Shown here: one piece after another, positions 1-10,740 of the stretch
How positions within the stretch are numbered: position 1 is the stretch's first letter
Layout: every line of letters begins with the position of its first letter
Assembly: GCF_030253575.1 (NCBI RefSeq)
Contig: NC_080562.1
Coordinates: forward strand, 42,199,852 to 42,263,851
DNA length: 64,000 nucleotides
DNA from: Rhododendron vialii
Taxonomy: Eukaryota > Streptophyta > Magnoliopsida > Ericales > Ericaceae
Direction: 5' to 3'
The notes under the pieces: model-generated
The model's input: only the letters and a program-made list of their open reading frames with translations
What the model was told of the DNA's origin: nothing
The model's database searches: none
Translations under genes and position numbers: made by a program

Positions 1-516
1 CCGGATAACCGGTTTCAACCGAAAAATACGCCAAAACCAGTCGAAACCAGACCGGTTTCACCCCTACCCAGGAGAGAGAAGGGAAATAGTAGTGAGAGAG
101 AGTAGAATCTTAAATCTAGACCGTTGAGAGAGTAGTAGTGAGAATAGAATCAGGAAATTGGTGTCCTTCTCAAAGGCGGCTCTATATGGTGACCAAGGTG
201 GTCACTTGAACACCCCAAAAAGAAGTTTTTGTTAAGCACATATGTATTATTATTAGTTTAATTTTAGTTTATCCCTTTCATGAACACCCAAATACAAAAT
301 TATTTGAACACCTAACCCAAAAATATTTATAAACACCCAGCCCACAAACTAGCCAACAAATCAATCCAATGACTACAATCTGTGCAATCGATGAGAGATA
401 AATGAATGAATAATTGCTTGGTTACTTACATCGAGAGTTGTATTTGACCATTGATAATGAGGGTATTATGCAACGGTTTCAAAATAAGAAATTGCGTCAA
501 GAAAAATTGAAGTATA
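1..516. other. Intergenic, no gene seen
   Basis: AT-rich DNA without a supported coding region. Short open frames on both strands lack recognisable protein sequence or splice structure. The same holds for 868-1688, between the first two MITEs. Confidence 0.6.
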
Positions 517-865
517 CTCCTTCATTCCAAAAAGTTAGTCCAATACGTGCAATATACGTGCAGTATACGTGCAGTATACGTGTAATATAAGTCCAGTACG
601 TGCAATATACGTGCAATATATGTGCATTATACGTGCAATATACGTGCAATATACGTGCAATATATGTGCAATATACGTGCAATATACTTGCAATTTTTTG
701 ATAGAAGACAAAGTACTTCCATGCATAATTTTTCAAATTGTAACACACAAATTAAAACGAATTTAATTTGGCATGAAAATTTTAAAAACTTGTAAAAACG
801 CAATTACTTTGTGTCTTGATCCATTGCATGTCTTTCGATGGACTAACTTTTTGTAACAAAGAGAG
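517..865. mobile_element. Stowaway-like MITE carrying a minisatellite
   Basis: The terminal inverted repeats read CTCCTTCATTCCAAAAAGTT at the left, and a diverged complement (AACTTTTTGTAACAAAGAGAG) begins the right-hand end. TA dinucleotides flank it at 515-516 and 866-867, as expected for Tc1/Mariner-type Stowaway MITEs. There is no coding capacity. The left half is filled by an 11-bp tandem array. Confidence 0.6.
545..692. repeat. 11-bp minisatellite, about 14 units
   Basis: The unit is ACGTGCAATAT, with variants such as ACGTGCAGTAT and ATGTGCAATAT, repeated head to tail. Because 11 is not a multiple of 3, it yields open frames on both strands (repeats like YIARILHV), which are artefacts and not proteins. 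Confidence 0.85.
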
Positions 866-1688
866 TATACTTCTCAGTATTTGATTGGCATTATAGATAA
901 ATTTTATTTATATACAGTTGTGATTTTTAGATGTAGTAAAGATTTTGAACACCCGTTTTAGTTTTTCTGGAGCTGCCACTGGTCCTTCTCTCTCTCTCCT
1001 GCGCATGAACCACTGGCTATGGGGAGGAAAGAGTGGTTCCTCGCAGTTTCTCTCCATTACCAGAATCAGCTAAAGTCTCACTAATGCGGATCAAAAAAAA
1101 ACAAGAAGCTAAAGTCTCACTAATTACTTGTAGAAAACAGACAAAATCGATTTCAATTATGAGGACCGGGTTACGTACGTGATAATATCATGGACCAAAC
1201 GACGAAATAGTAAGTGTGAACAAATAGACATGGGGTATGGACAGTGGCGGATTCAGGAATTTGACATAGCGAGGGTACTAATTTTCTTTTTAACGCGGTA
1301 ATATGTGAGTTACAATTAAACACATTCACACTAAAATAATTTTTAACATTCGTGATAATATAATAATTTAAAAGTATATAAGCATTTTAATAACAAGCTA
1401 CTTGAGCAAATTTGCACACCTCGACTATATGTGTTAAAACAAGCTACCAGGGTTCGGCCCGTTCGGGCAGATCGTTGGAGATCTGGATCTTCCAGTAGCG
1501 GTCTACTGACACTTTCGAGTTTGAGGTGGAACCCACCTACGTTGAAAGATTGAAATCCTAAAATGAATTGTAAGATAAATTGTCAGATAAAAACAATTTA
1601 AAACATGAACACTTACATTGGTAAAGGAGAGATAGAAGAACAAGGAGTAGAGAATGAGAGAAGTCATGTTCTGCATTCTCCTATCTAA

Positions 1689-1927
1689 GGCCCTGTTCCA
1701 GAACACATTTTTAAAAAATAAGTACTTATTTCACATTTTCAAATTCAAAAATAATGTAAATAAAAAATAATTTTTCAATTTTTTTTGCACCGTATTAAAG
1801 ATCTCAATGAGATCTATCAAACAAGATTCATATTGATGCGAAAATAATTTGCGTAAACACATTATTTTTGAGCTTGAAATTATTTTTTTAAAAAATAAGG
1901 ACTTATTTTCCTTTCCGAAACGGAGCC
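1689..1927. mobile_element. Tourist-like (PIF/Harbinger) MITE, copy 1
   Basis: 239 bp flanked by a TAA target duplication (1686-1688 and 1928-1930). The terminal inverted repeats are GGCCCTGTTCCAGAAC and its imperfect complement ending ACGGAGCC. The interior includes AATAAGTACTTATTT near one end and a central ATCTCAATGAGATC motif. Relatives lie at 22895-23139, 52141-52386 and 61494-61731. Confidence 0.75.
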
Positions 1928-1930
1928 TAA

Positions 1931-2525
1931 GTGAGACTGTGAGAGAGAAAGGAAATTAGGATATGGAGAGAAGAGGAATGTTACTGCATTTTATAATACG
2001 CAGGAGAGAGAAGGGAAATGGTAGAGAGAGAGAGAGGGAGGGAGTAAAGAGTGGTCCCTTAAAATTCACATGTTTATCATCTATTTTCCTATAATTAACT
2101 CTGCAAGTACAAGTTTCGGGACCAAAAATGTACAAATACAATATGCGAGTTCATATTAAGTACTACACAAATAATTTGAGACGTTGAAGAGTGGGGGAAA
2201 CCTTAGTTGTGATAGAAGTTTTAGTGGGAAAAAAAACAAAAAACTTCGAAGTGCGGGGAATCGAACTGTTTTAGTGGATATTGAAAAAAAAAACTAAAAA
2301 AAAAACTTCAGAGTGCGGGGATTTGAACTCACACCATTTTGTCCTTAAAGGATGTTGCTTACCATTGCACCCAACTTCAACTTATTGCACATTTTAGCAT
2401 ATATATACAAACACACATAAAATCGGGAAATTTTAAATAAAAAAAAAAGGCGTAGGAGCACGTGACCGCACGTGCCTTATCGTGGGCCTGGCCCTGGATA
2501 TAGTCCGTATGGACGGTGACAGCTA
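1931..2525. other. Intergenic; possible SINE head at about 2300-2375
   Basis: No gene. On the minus strand, 2375 to 2300 reads like a tRNA-derived promoter: an A-box-like GGGTGCAATGGTAAGC followed by a B-box-like GAGTTCAAATCCC. Target duplications and a tail were not found, so it is only a candidate SINE fragment. Confidence 0.35.
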
Positions 2526-2527
2526 GC

Positions 2528-2937
2528 TGTAGTGGGTTCGAAAACACTACAGTTACAGACCGAGAGGGTCGGTGACCGGCCACCGACCCTGTGTGGGGTC
2601 CACTCCGGTCCCCACACTAATGATCCGAGCCGCTCAATAATTTAAAAAAAAAAAACCCGAGTGGGGCTACGTGAGAAATAAGCTCAATCCGATGTGTGTA
2701 TGTGCTCAATCCGAGCTGTTCCAAAATCAGATGATCTGAGCCGTTCAAAAATGAAAGTTTGGAACGAGCACGTACACACATCGGATTGAGCTTATTTCTC
2801 ATATAGCCCACGCGGTTTTTTTAAAAAAAATTATTGAGCGGCTCGGATCATTCGTGCGGGGTCCGAAGTGGACCCCACACGCGGTCAGTGGCCGGTCACC
2901 GACCTTGGACTGTAGCACTGCTGTAGTGGGTTTTCCC
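2528..2937. mobile_element. Long inverted-repeat MITE (duplication breakpoint lies in it)
   Basis: Two arms of roughly 150-190 bp are near-perfect inverted copies. Both contain GGTCGGTGACCGGCCAC, then GTGTGGGGTCCACT, then ATGATCCGAGCCGCTCAATA. No coding capacity. The arms share the ATGATCCGAGCCGCTCAA block with elements in the last DEK intron and near 62.8-63.1 kb, so they are probably one superfamily. Target duplication not resolved. Confidence 0.6.
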
Positions 2938-3410
2938 ATGTGATTTTTCTTCTTCTTCTCATTTTTTTCATCTCATCGTGTGGTGTCACGCTTATCCTGG
3001 AGTCATTACTTGTTCTTTGGCACTAGTGATGGCAAAGGGCGGATTGGGACCCGATATCACTATCACCGTCCTCAAGCCCCGACCCTTCCCCGATCGCCGA
3101 CGGAAATTTGTTTTACCCTCCATCCCGCCCCAAACAGGAACGGCGGTGAGCTCCTCCTCCGAACAGTTTTGTAATCTATTATTGCGTAGGATACATAAAT
3201 GGAGGAATTAACTAAGCGATAGTACTCCTAGTCCTAGATTTGAGTAGGCAGTGTTATACTGGAGAATAGATGTGATTTCGTATGGTTGATGCATCTTGTA
3301 CTGGTTTTAACCTCTTCTGCATAATAGATCTAGTTGTGCGGTTGTTACGTACTTTCAAACTCTCAATGTACTTTTAAGTAGGTGAAGTTCGACCAAGCTA
3401 AAAACACTTT

Positions 3411-3749
3411 TTGAATATTTTTTTCTCTCCAAACTATTGTGAGTTATTGATTCGTCTCAACGAGAGAGGAATCGGAAAAGTAAATGTTTTACTTTTATCC
3501 AAAAAAGTTGGATTTCTAGATCGTATAGCTCAGCTTCTAAGAATGTCAGGAATCTCTTCAGAGGTCAAGAACATCGCTGGATCCGATGCAGATGTCGTTA
3601 CCGTCGCCGTTAGGGAGCTACAAAAACCGTCGTCAAGCAAGACCGATCGGTTGCAACAGCTGAGATGTAGATCTGGTTCTCCAAACATAGAATGGACATG
3701 TATGGTGCAAACAGTGATTCTCCCCGCCCACCTTCTTGAGCGGATTTAA
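3411..3749 (+). other. Unrecognised open frame in unit 1
   Basis: 112 codons including LDRIAQLLRMSGISSEVKN and SDADVVTVAVREL, which look protein-like. The first third overlaps a dispersed non-coding repeat, with relatives near 16.4 kb and 26.8 kb, so any real coding part starts about 3505. The unit 2 copy has a one-base difference after VAVREL that changes the C-terminus. No family recognised; it may be another captured gene fragment. No splice sites or start context decide it. Confidence 0.25.
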
Positions 3750-4088
3750 CGCGGCTTTTTCTCATTTTGTTGTATTCTGCTTCGTTTTATATGTTGTGTT
3801 TAGTGAGCAATTTATATCCGAGTTTACCAAAATATAAGTTACATTTGCGTTTTCTCGGTAAAAGAATCAATAGATATGAATTGAAGTTTCAAGCTTTCAA
3901 CAAACACTAGTGACTACCCATTCAAATTCAAAAACTCAAAATCTATTCCTAGAATTTTCCGTAAACACGCTGATTGTTCTCAGAACCTACTCCCAAAACC
4001 TAAAAAATCTACTCACAACTAACTTCATAATTAACATCAGGATTAGTGGTAATGAACACCACTTGGGGGCAGATAACCGTAGTTTGAA

Positions 4089-4500
4089 CTATAGTGGTAG
4101 GAGGGTGTGATTGTAGTACTCATCAGTCACTTGGGGCCATAATCCCTGAGGCCAGTAACTTTGTGGTGCCTCCCAATACATTCCTTCAGCTGGCATTAGT
4201 TCCCTGACTCTGTAGCAAGATTGGTTCATTGGCCCGTAGCCACTATGTGAACCGTAACCGTGACCGTAATATCCGTCCTCGTTGTAATAACTTGATCCTG
4301 CGTAGTGATTTGGTGCTGGACGTTTGAGATTCACCCACTTGAGCTCTGCGTGTTTCCCAGTACTGGAAATTGCATTCAAAAGTATGTTGGGATCCACCTC
4401 CCTGAAATGTTTGCTAATATTCCTTCTTCTGCATCTATGGTGACAGAGTATACCCCTACAGCAACAAAAACTTCCATTGTTACTTTACTACGTATCTCTT
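4089..4500 (-). pseudogene. HIPP (heavy-metal-associated isoprenylated protein) fragment
   Basis: The minus strand encodes the end of an HMA metal-binding fold: GVYSVTIDAEEGILA, then after a one-base frame change VDPNILLNAISSTGKHAEL, followed by a Tyr/Gly/His-rich tail (NEDGYYGHGYGSHSGYGP). This matches plant HIPP proteins, where VDPNxLLxAIxxxGKHAE closes the HMA domain. The N-terminal half with the metal-binding CxxC motif is missing, and no CaaX box is seen at the stop. Family members act in metal handling or stress; this copy is a broken remnant. The identical layout in unit 2 shows that it broke before the duplication. Confidence 0.65.
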
Positions 4501-5393
4501 CTCCTAAAAAAAGGTGTAGGTACCGATTGGTGGGATACCAATTGTGTACCGAGCTCCTATGTCATGGTTTGAAATATTAGTGATACGTAACCGTATCGAC
4601 CGTGTGTATCGGTATGAGTAGGTACCCAGTACCCTTACGGCCGATATTGCGGCTTGCATATGTATCAGTAATTTTGTTGGGAAAAAATTACAAGCTTATT
4701 GAACCAACTTCAGAAGTTAATGAGTTTCAATAGCCTTGAGTACGTGAGTGGGAAACTGACGAGAAGAACTATAGAGGGTGCGCAGTGAAGGAAATCCCTG
4801 GTCATGTTAATAACTTAATATTATGGATATGGAACTCAACGACATCAAGCCTACAGCCCTTAACCTTGCTATCTATGATAAGCAGTTGGATCCTTTCCGA
4901 TGTTAAATTTGTATTGGACAGGACATTCCAAAATCTCTATCGTCCATCTAGTCAATCGATGGTTTGGATTTGTTGATAGTCTGTTCCGGTTAGAGACTAA
5001 CAATTTTTGACCATTGTCAAGATAATCCAAATCCTATGGAATGTGGAATCTGTATCCGACATGTTTAGTATGACTTTAACCTATCAAGCAGGTACGATAA
5101 TTAGGATCTACCGGAAGGAATTATACATAGGCTGAAAAGACCTAAGGCAGCTAGTAAAGCGCCATTTATCCTACGAAATCAAAGAAATCAAAGAAACACG
5201 GCAAGCAACATGAATAGTTTGGGGTATCCCCACACCCTTAAGAAGATGAATACGACACTTTGGCCATATACCTGCAGCCGACACATGCATCCTAATCGAC
5301 CTAACCCAAGTAACAGAGGTTGAAAATTCATTACTAAACGAACTGGGGAAAGTTTTTCCCAAGAAATCATCCATTGGTCAACAAAACAAGACA
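4501..5393. other. Unit 1 spacer between HIPP and GDPDL fragments
   Basis: No supported gene. Short protein-like stretches exist (for example MELNDIKPTALNLAIYDKQL at about 4830 on the plus strand) but are not recognised. The 5171-5394 part lies downstream of the GDPDL exon on its strand and may hold decayed 3' exon and intron sequence. Confidence 0.3.
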
Positions 5394-5886
5394 TTATGTG
5401 ATAAACTGAAGGTAAATAGATGCACTTACTCCTGTTCTAGGAAATTCTGTGATGATGCCATCGACTCCCCCACCCATTACAAAGTTGTAGATTTCCACAT
5501 TCGCATCCAAGAAGAAATCCCAGGCCTGAGACACAAATTCATTTTGAAAAACTTGAGCAACTTGAGGTCGAATGCCTGTAGCTTTTGCACAAACGTCCGT
5601 CCTGCCAGTGAGATACTTCACGACATTAGGAAATACAGAGGCCTTGCTTATAACTACAGAATCAGCAAACTTCTTGATCTCTTTAACGGTAGAGTTATCT
5701 GCGGATGTCCTCGTCCACCTTGTAAACAAGCTCATAATTGCTTTTCTCCTTGAGTTTGATCAGTACCGAACTGTTGGTGGACTGAATCATTACTTTTAGA
5801 TTATTGAGGATAACATCTTGTAAGACATCAAGAACAGTATCGGTTACACTTAAACCCTGGTTTTCGGCTAAATTAGCTGCATTCTG
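5394..5886 (-). pseudogene. GDPDL / SHV3-family C-terminal fragment
   Basis: On the minus strand a splice acceptor (TTCCTTACAG) precedes NAANLAENQGLSVTD, then KVMIQSTNSSVLIKLKEKS and YELVYKVDEDIR. A frameshift near 5710 leads into ADNSTVKEIKKFADSVVISK, and later VAQVFQNEFVSQAWDFFLD and GVDGIITEFPRTG, with a donor GTAAGT at about 5429. This is the second GDPD-like domain of glycerophosphodiester phosphodiesterase-like GPI-anchored wall proteins. Retained splice signals show a DNA-level copy, not a retrocopy. A second local frame slip replaces the expected KLQAFDL by KATGIRP. The N-terminal two-thirds and the GPI region are absent. Confidence 0.8.
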
Positions 5887-5942
5887 TAAGGAAATAAACA
5901 GCATAAAGGATTGACTCAGTCTAGTGCTATACAAAGAGAGTG

Positions 5943-6682
5943 AGTATTTTCACTATTAAGTCTGCTTGGGAAGCTATTCGGGAGAAATTCCCTATTCAGC
6001 CTCGATTCAAGGTTATTTGGGGTAGTCATAATGTCCCTAGATGGTCTTTTATACTTTGGTTGGCAGCTCTTCACAGACTGAGTACTAAGGACAGATTGAG
6101 AAACTGGGGTATGGCTTTGGATGCTCTTTGCTGCCTCTGCCAGGATGAGGAGGAATCACATCATCACTTGTTCTTTGATTGTTCATATTCTACACGTGTT
6201 TGGCAGTACTTGGTGTCAAAGAATAGAGTGGCTGGCATTCCTAATAATATGGGAGATGTCCTTGATTGGTTGCAGGGCAATGTATCTTGGGATACTTTCA
6301 GATTTGTTAGTTTGAAGAGTACATTGGCAGCTACTGTTTATGGTCTTTGGCAGGAAAGAAACTCTCGTATTTTCTGTGCAAAAATGAAGGATCATACTCA
6401 GGTGGCAACAGATATAGCCAATGGGATTCGTGCTTTCCTTAGCTCCAGAAGGAATGTAAAACAATCCTTGCAAAATCGGAGTATTTGTGAGATATGGAGC
6501 TTGCCTCATAGGATCATGCAATCTGTATAGTTTTTTTTTATAGGGTGTTCTTTGATTTTGTTTTCTTGTCTAGAGCTGTTAAGTATGGCTGCCTGTTTTG
6601 TTGTTTCTTGTAAGGGGATTCTATCCCTTATACTTTGTTTCTTGGTTTGAGCCTAATAAAATTTTGTGCACTTATCAAAAAA
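5943..6682 (+). mobile_element. 5'-truncated LINE (L1-type) with target duplication
   Basis: About 740 bp flanked by the direct repeat AAAGAGAGTG (5933-5942 and 6683-6692). It encodes the last ~195 residues of ORF2: FTIKSAWEAIREKF, SFILWLAALHRLSTKDRL, then the RT-associated zinc-binding motif CCLCQDEEESHHHLFFDC (C-x2-C-x7-H-x4-C). The frame runs open to a stop at 6528-6530. A 3' UTR with AATAAA (about 6655) and a short A-run follows. The equivalent site in unit 2 (13010-13019) has a single AAAGAGAGTG and no insert. A typical dead-on-arrival insertion. Confidence 0.92.
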
Positions 6683-7059
6683 AAAGAGAGTGCAACTTTT
6701 GTTTATTTCCATCTTATGCTGTACATTCCAATGATATCAATTCATGTTATCTATCGGGGTCAACTAAGGCTATGTTTGGGAGATCTAAGAACCTGAGCTT
6801 TCTTGGAATATTTTGTCTTCAATGAACTACTTAAGATCTTGGTTTAAACATCTTAGTGCTCTGGTTTGTCTTGAGAGGAACCAAAAAAGTAAGAAGAGGA
6901 GCCAAAAAAGTAAGAGATATAGATCAGATTTGGAAAAAATACACTAAGAATGATGAAAACCAAAAATTTCTAGTGTTTTTAGCATTCTATTTTTTACTTG
7001 ACTTTTCCCAAATTTTGTGCATTGTTTATCTTCTCTTCCCCCCCTGATTTTTCTCCCCT

Positions 7060-7978
7060 GGTAGGAAGAGAACAGACAGACTTCTTAATGCTGTTTATTT
7101 TTGTATTGTGACAATGACAACCCTTGGGTATGGTGACCTGTGCCCACAAAACTTCTCGCTTGTGCTTTTGTTTTCACAGGGATGGCTCTTGTTGGACTGA
7201 TCCTTAGCGAAGCAGCAGATTACTTAGTGGAGAGGCAGGAAACAGCACTTGTTAAAGCATTATACATGCATGAAAAAGTTGGTCAGGCTGAAATTCTAAA
7301 GGAGATCGAAACAAACAAAGTGAGGGACAAGTGTTTTATGGTATTTGTGCTTCTCTTGGTGCTAATAGTCGTTGGGACAATCTTTCTTACGGCTGTTGAG
7401 AAACTGGATCTTGTTGATGCATTTTATTGTGTTTGTTCTACTATCACAACTCTGGGTTATGGAGATAAGAGCTTCTCAACTAAGGCAGGGCGTTTTTTTG
7501 CTATATTTTGGATATTGATTAGCACCATATGCTTAGCTCTATTTTTCCTTTTTGTGGCTGACCTAAACACTGAAACTAGACAAAGGGCACTGGTCAACTG
7601 GGTTCTTGATAAGAGGGTGAACAACTGGATTTGGAGGCAGCTGATCTTGATGTTGATGGAGTTGTTGGGTAAGTTCAATCTGTGCTACTATTGGTTTTCT
7701 GAACTCTGTGTTAAGTTGTTGGTTGTTCTCTACAGTGTTTCTAGGTGTGTATAATTCGTCCGTAAAAGGGTATCGTTTGTCTTTAATTTTTTTCCCTCAA
7801 CTTTTATTCGAATAGGTCTGCTAAATTCATCTTATACAAGCTAAAAGAGATGGGGAAGATCAACCAAGAAGATATCTCACTTGTGATGGAAGAGTTTGAA
7901 GATCTTGATGTTGACCAGTCAGGAACTTTGTCCGCTACTGATATAACGCTGGCCCAATCAGCTGAAGTTGCGAAGTGA
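7060..7978 (+). pseudogene. Two-pore K+ channel pseudogene, copy A
   Basis: Homology to the intact TPK at 20011-21222 starts abruptly at about 7060, inside the first pore region, so the N-terminus, 14-3-3 site and first membrane segment are absent. A 14-bp or so deletion after TTLGYGDL (about 7140) breaks the frame. The second pore (TITTLGYGDKSF) is intact, but a one-base deletion near 7627 destroys the first EF-hand (NNMDLEAADLDGDG becomes NNWIWRQLIL). The intron and last exon (EF-hand DVDQSGTLSATD, stop 7976-7978) are retained, so this is a DNA-level duplicate. Likely non-functional. Confidence 0.9.
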
Positions 7979-9675
7979 GAAGCACAATTTTGCAAAAAGG
8001 TAATCTACATGTGCAGGTGTGAAGAAAATTTACTCGAAATATGTTGCAAGTGTTCAAAAACAAATATTTAATGCCTCTTTCATCCATATTTCCTTTTCAG
8101 ACTTTTACCTTCCCCGAATTTGTTTCCTAACTCGAGACACATTGTGCATATGGTAAAGATGTTGATCTGTCTTCAACATTGTTCATTCAGTCAATTCCAA
8201 AGAAAATTGGGCTGCTTCAATTGCTGCTTTTTCATATACTATGGCAGCAAGTCTATTGTTTTGCTTCTATGATAAGACTTTGGAAGTCACTCCCTCAAAC
8301 CTCTAACACTGGCCTCACCCTAAAGAAGTAGAGATTGATAGCAGAAAAAAGGCTCTTTATTAAAAATTATTCAATACAACTGGACTTGTTTTGTATTGTA
8401 TATATACAATGTAAAAGCTACTCTATCTACACAAATGTGTAATTAAAACAATGGAGAACTAGCCGTTGGTGGATTGGTGGTTGTTGGTGGATAGTTGGTT
8501 TGGTGGCTCATTAATATTCATATCCTCTCTTTTTGACTTTGCATTCTCATCATGCATTGACACTACTTTAATACACCCAAGATCCGTTGACGCCTTTGGA
8601 AACTGTTTCTAGGTGAGCAAAGATTGGACTTGGACATGATTTACATGAACTAATAAAGGAACTACTTGTCTGGTTTAGTATTCAAGTTTAGCGACATCAA
8701 CTTGAAGATTAAGTTCTTTTGTGGTTTCGCATGTTACCTTTGCAACATTTTGGGGTTCAACATTGAGGAACAAGTTCTTTATTTGCCATTAAGTCTCCAA
8801 TCGGTGAAATGAATTGTGTGCAAGATCTTGAAATGATCATTTCCCTAGATTCCAAAGAGACGAATTAATACTTATGGTTAGGATAGTATCACATTTACTA
8901 CCTTAATAGTTGATTCCAATTCTTTGCACGCGAACTGCACCCCCATCTACTGTTAGGCTGTTAGCATACGATCAACTAGGCAGCAAGTAAGCACACAACT
9001 AAGATTTGTGACTTCCTATTCACTAATTAGCAACAGAAAGGGCGGCTGCATCCAGCCTGTTTGCATGATTCACTGAGAACTTTGATGCTTGGGTTTTGGA
9101 CCTTTTGGTAGATAGAAGATATTAGAGATGCCACTGTTTTACATGAGACTCCTTATGACTATTATTCACTTCACGACAGAAGCATCTGAAAGTGCATCTC
9201 AAAGAGGTAAGATAACTGTCTGTTTAAGATTTGGATCACATTCAGAGAGGTAATCAAACACCTGAAATACTTGCGAAATACGGGCTAAGGTGGAGAACCT
9301 TTCTGGTCTTTTGAGAAATTTAATTTACTATTATCTTAATTTAAATGTGATTGGTTCATATAGCGGGTTTTATCACTTGTGTTGGCCTTTTGCCTTGTGG
9401 TCTAGCATCTGGTGATTATAGTACGCAACATTGCTCTAGATGAAGGCAGTTTTCTGCCATTCGTGGGTACTTCCATATTCCATCAAAAATTCAAGTTGAT
9501 CGAAAATTGACATATATAAATCTCAAGCGGTTTGGCCAAGTGATTGTAGAAAAGCAATAAGTACTCATTCATGGGGACAAAAGTTTTATTCTTTCGGAGG
9601 TTAAACATTCCAAACATTGAGATCGACCGGACATACGGTTATAAAAAAAATAATTGAATAAACCATATTTGTTAA
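7979..9675. repeat. TPK 3'-flank homology in unit 1
   Basis: Sequence after the broken TPK matches the downstream flank of the intact TPK gene (21223 to about 22735) and of unit 2, apart from the 253-bp insert at 8321-8573. No gene. The match ends at 9674-9675, the unit junction. Confidence 0.8.
8321..8573. mobile_element. 253-bp insert with 5-bp target repeat (solo-LTR-like)
   Basis: Flanked by CACCC (8316-8320 and 8574-8578); unit 2 has a single CACCC at 14644-14648 and no insert. The ends are roughly inverted (TAAAGAAGTAG and CTACTTTAATA). On the minus strand an AATAAAGAGCC signal near one end and the 5-bp target size suggest a small solo LTR or TRIM-type fossil. It has no coding content. 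A non-autonomous DNA element is the alternative. Confidence 0.6.
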
Positions 9676-10015
9676 GTCCACTCCGGTCCCCACACTAATG
9701 ATCCGAGCCGCTCAATAATTTAAAAAAAAAAAACCCGAGTGGGGCTACGTGAGAAATAAGCTCAATCCGATGTGTGTATGTGCTCAATCCGAGCTGTTCC
9801 AAAATCAGATGATCTGAGCCGTTCAAAAATGAAAGTTTGGAACGAGCACGTACACACATCGGATTGAGCTTATTTCTCATGTGGCCCACGCGGTTTTTTT
9901 AAAAAAAATTATTGAGCGGCTCGGATCATTCGTGCGGGGTCCGAAGTGGACCCCACACGCGGTCAGTGGCCGGTCACCGACCTTGGACTGTAGCACTGCT
10001 GTAGTGGGTTTTCCC
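9676..10015. mobile_element. Left-truncated copy of the long inverted-repeat MITE
   Basis: Same as 2598-2937, but the outer part of the left arm is missing because the duplication junction cuts it. The right arm is complete. Confidence 0.75.
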
Positions 10016-10488
10016 ATGTGATTTTTCTTCTTCTTCTCATTTTTTTCATCTCATCGTGTGGTGTCACGCTTATCCTGGAGTCATTACTTGTTCTTTGGCA
10101 CTAGTGATGGCAAAGGGCGGATTGGGACCCGATATCACTATCACCGTCCTCAAGCCCCGACCCTTCCCCGATCGCCGACAGAAATTTGTTTTACCCTCCA
10201 TCCCGCCCCAAACAGGAACGGCGGTGAGCTCCTCCTCCGAACAGTTTTGTAATCTATTATTGCGTAGGATACATAAATGGAGGAATTAACTAAGCGATAG
10301 TACTCCTAGTCCTAGATTTGAGTAGGCAGTGTTATACTGGAGAATAGATGTGATTTCGTATGGTTGATGCATCTTGTACTGGTTTTAACCTCTTCTGCAT
10401 AATAGATCTAGTTGTGCGGTTGTTACGTACTTTTAAACTCTCAATGTACTTTTAATTAGGTGAAGTTCGACCAAGTTAAAAACACTTT

Positions 10489-10740
10489 TTGAATATTTTT
10501 TTCTCTCCAAACTATTGTGAGTTATTGATTCGTCTCAACGAGAGAGGAATCGGAAAAGTAAATGTTTTACTTTTATCCAAAAAAGTTGGATTTCTAGATC
10601 GTATAGCTCAGCTTCTAAGAATGTCAGGAATCTCTTCAGAGGTCAAGAACATCGCTGGATCCGATGCAGATGTCGTTACCGTCGCCGTTAGGGAGCTAAA
10701 AAACCGTCGTCAAGCAAGACCGATCGGTTGCAACAGCTGA
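10489..10740 (+). other. Unrecognised open frame in unit 2
   Basis: Copy of 3411-3749. It is identical through VAVREL and then read in another frame because of a one-base difference, ending after 83 codons. The change supports a lack of coding constraint. Confidence 0.25.

Larger units (their letters stand above)
2598..9675. repeat. Tandem segmental duplication, unit 1
   Basis: Sequence from 2598 aligns with 9676 onwards at a constant offset of 7078, then 7077, then 6328, then about 6070. The two large offset changes are insertions in this unit (a LINE and a 253-bp insert). Base substitutions between the units are sparse over kilobases, so the duplication is young. Contents in order: MITE arm, unrecognised open frame, HIPP fragment (minus), GDPDL fragment (minus), LINE, TPK fragment (plus), and TPK downstream sequence. 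Confidence 0.9.

Noticed and set aside
497-766. Open frames of 60-85 codons on both strands across the 11-bp array
   Set aside because: They arise from the tandem repeat itself, overlap on both strands and encode only repeat-derived residues.
7140-7754. 204-codon TPK frame read as a short functional channel (also at 13468-14082)
   Set aside because: It starts after the first pore, lacks the N-terminus, loses EF-hand 1 by a frame change and runs into the intron.
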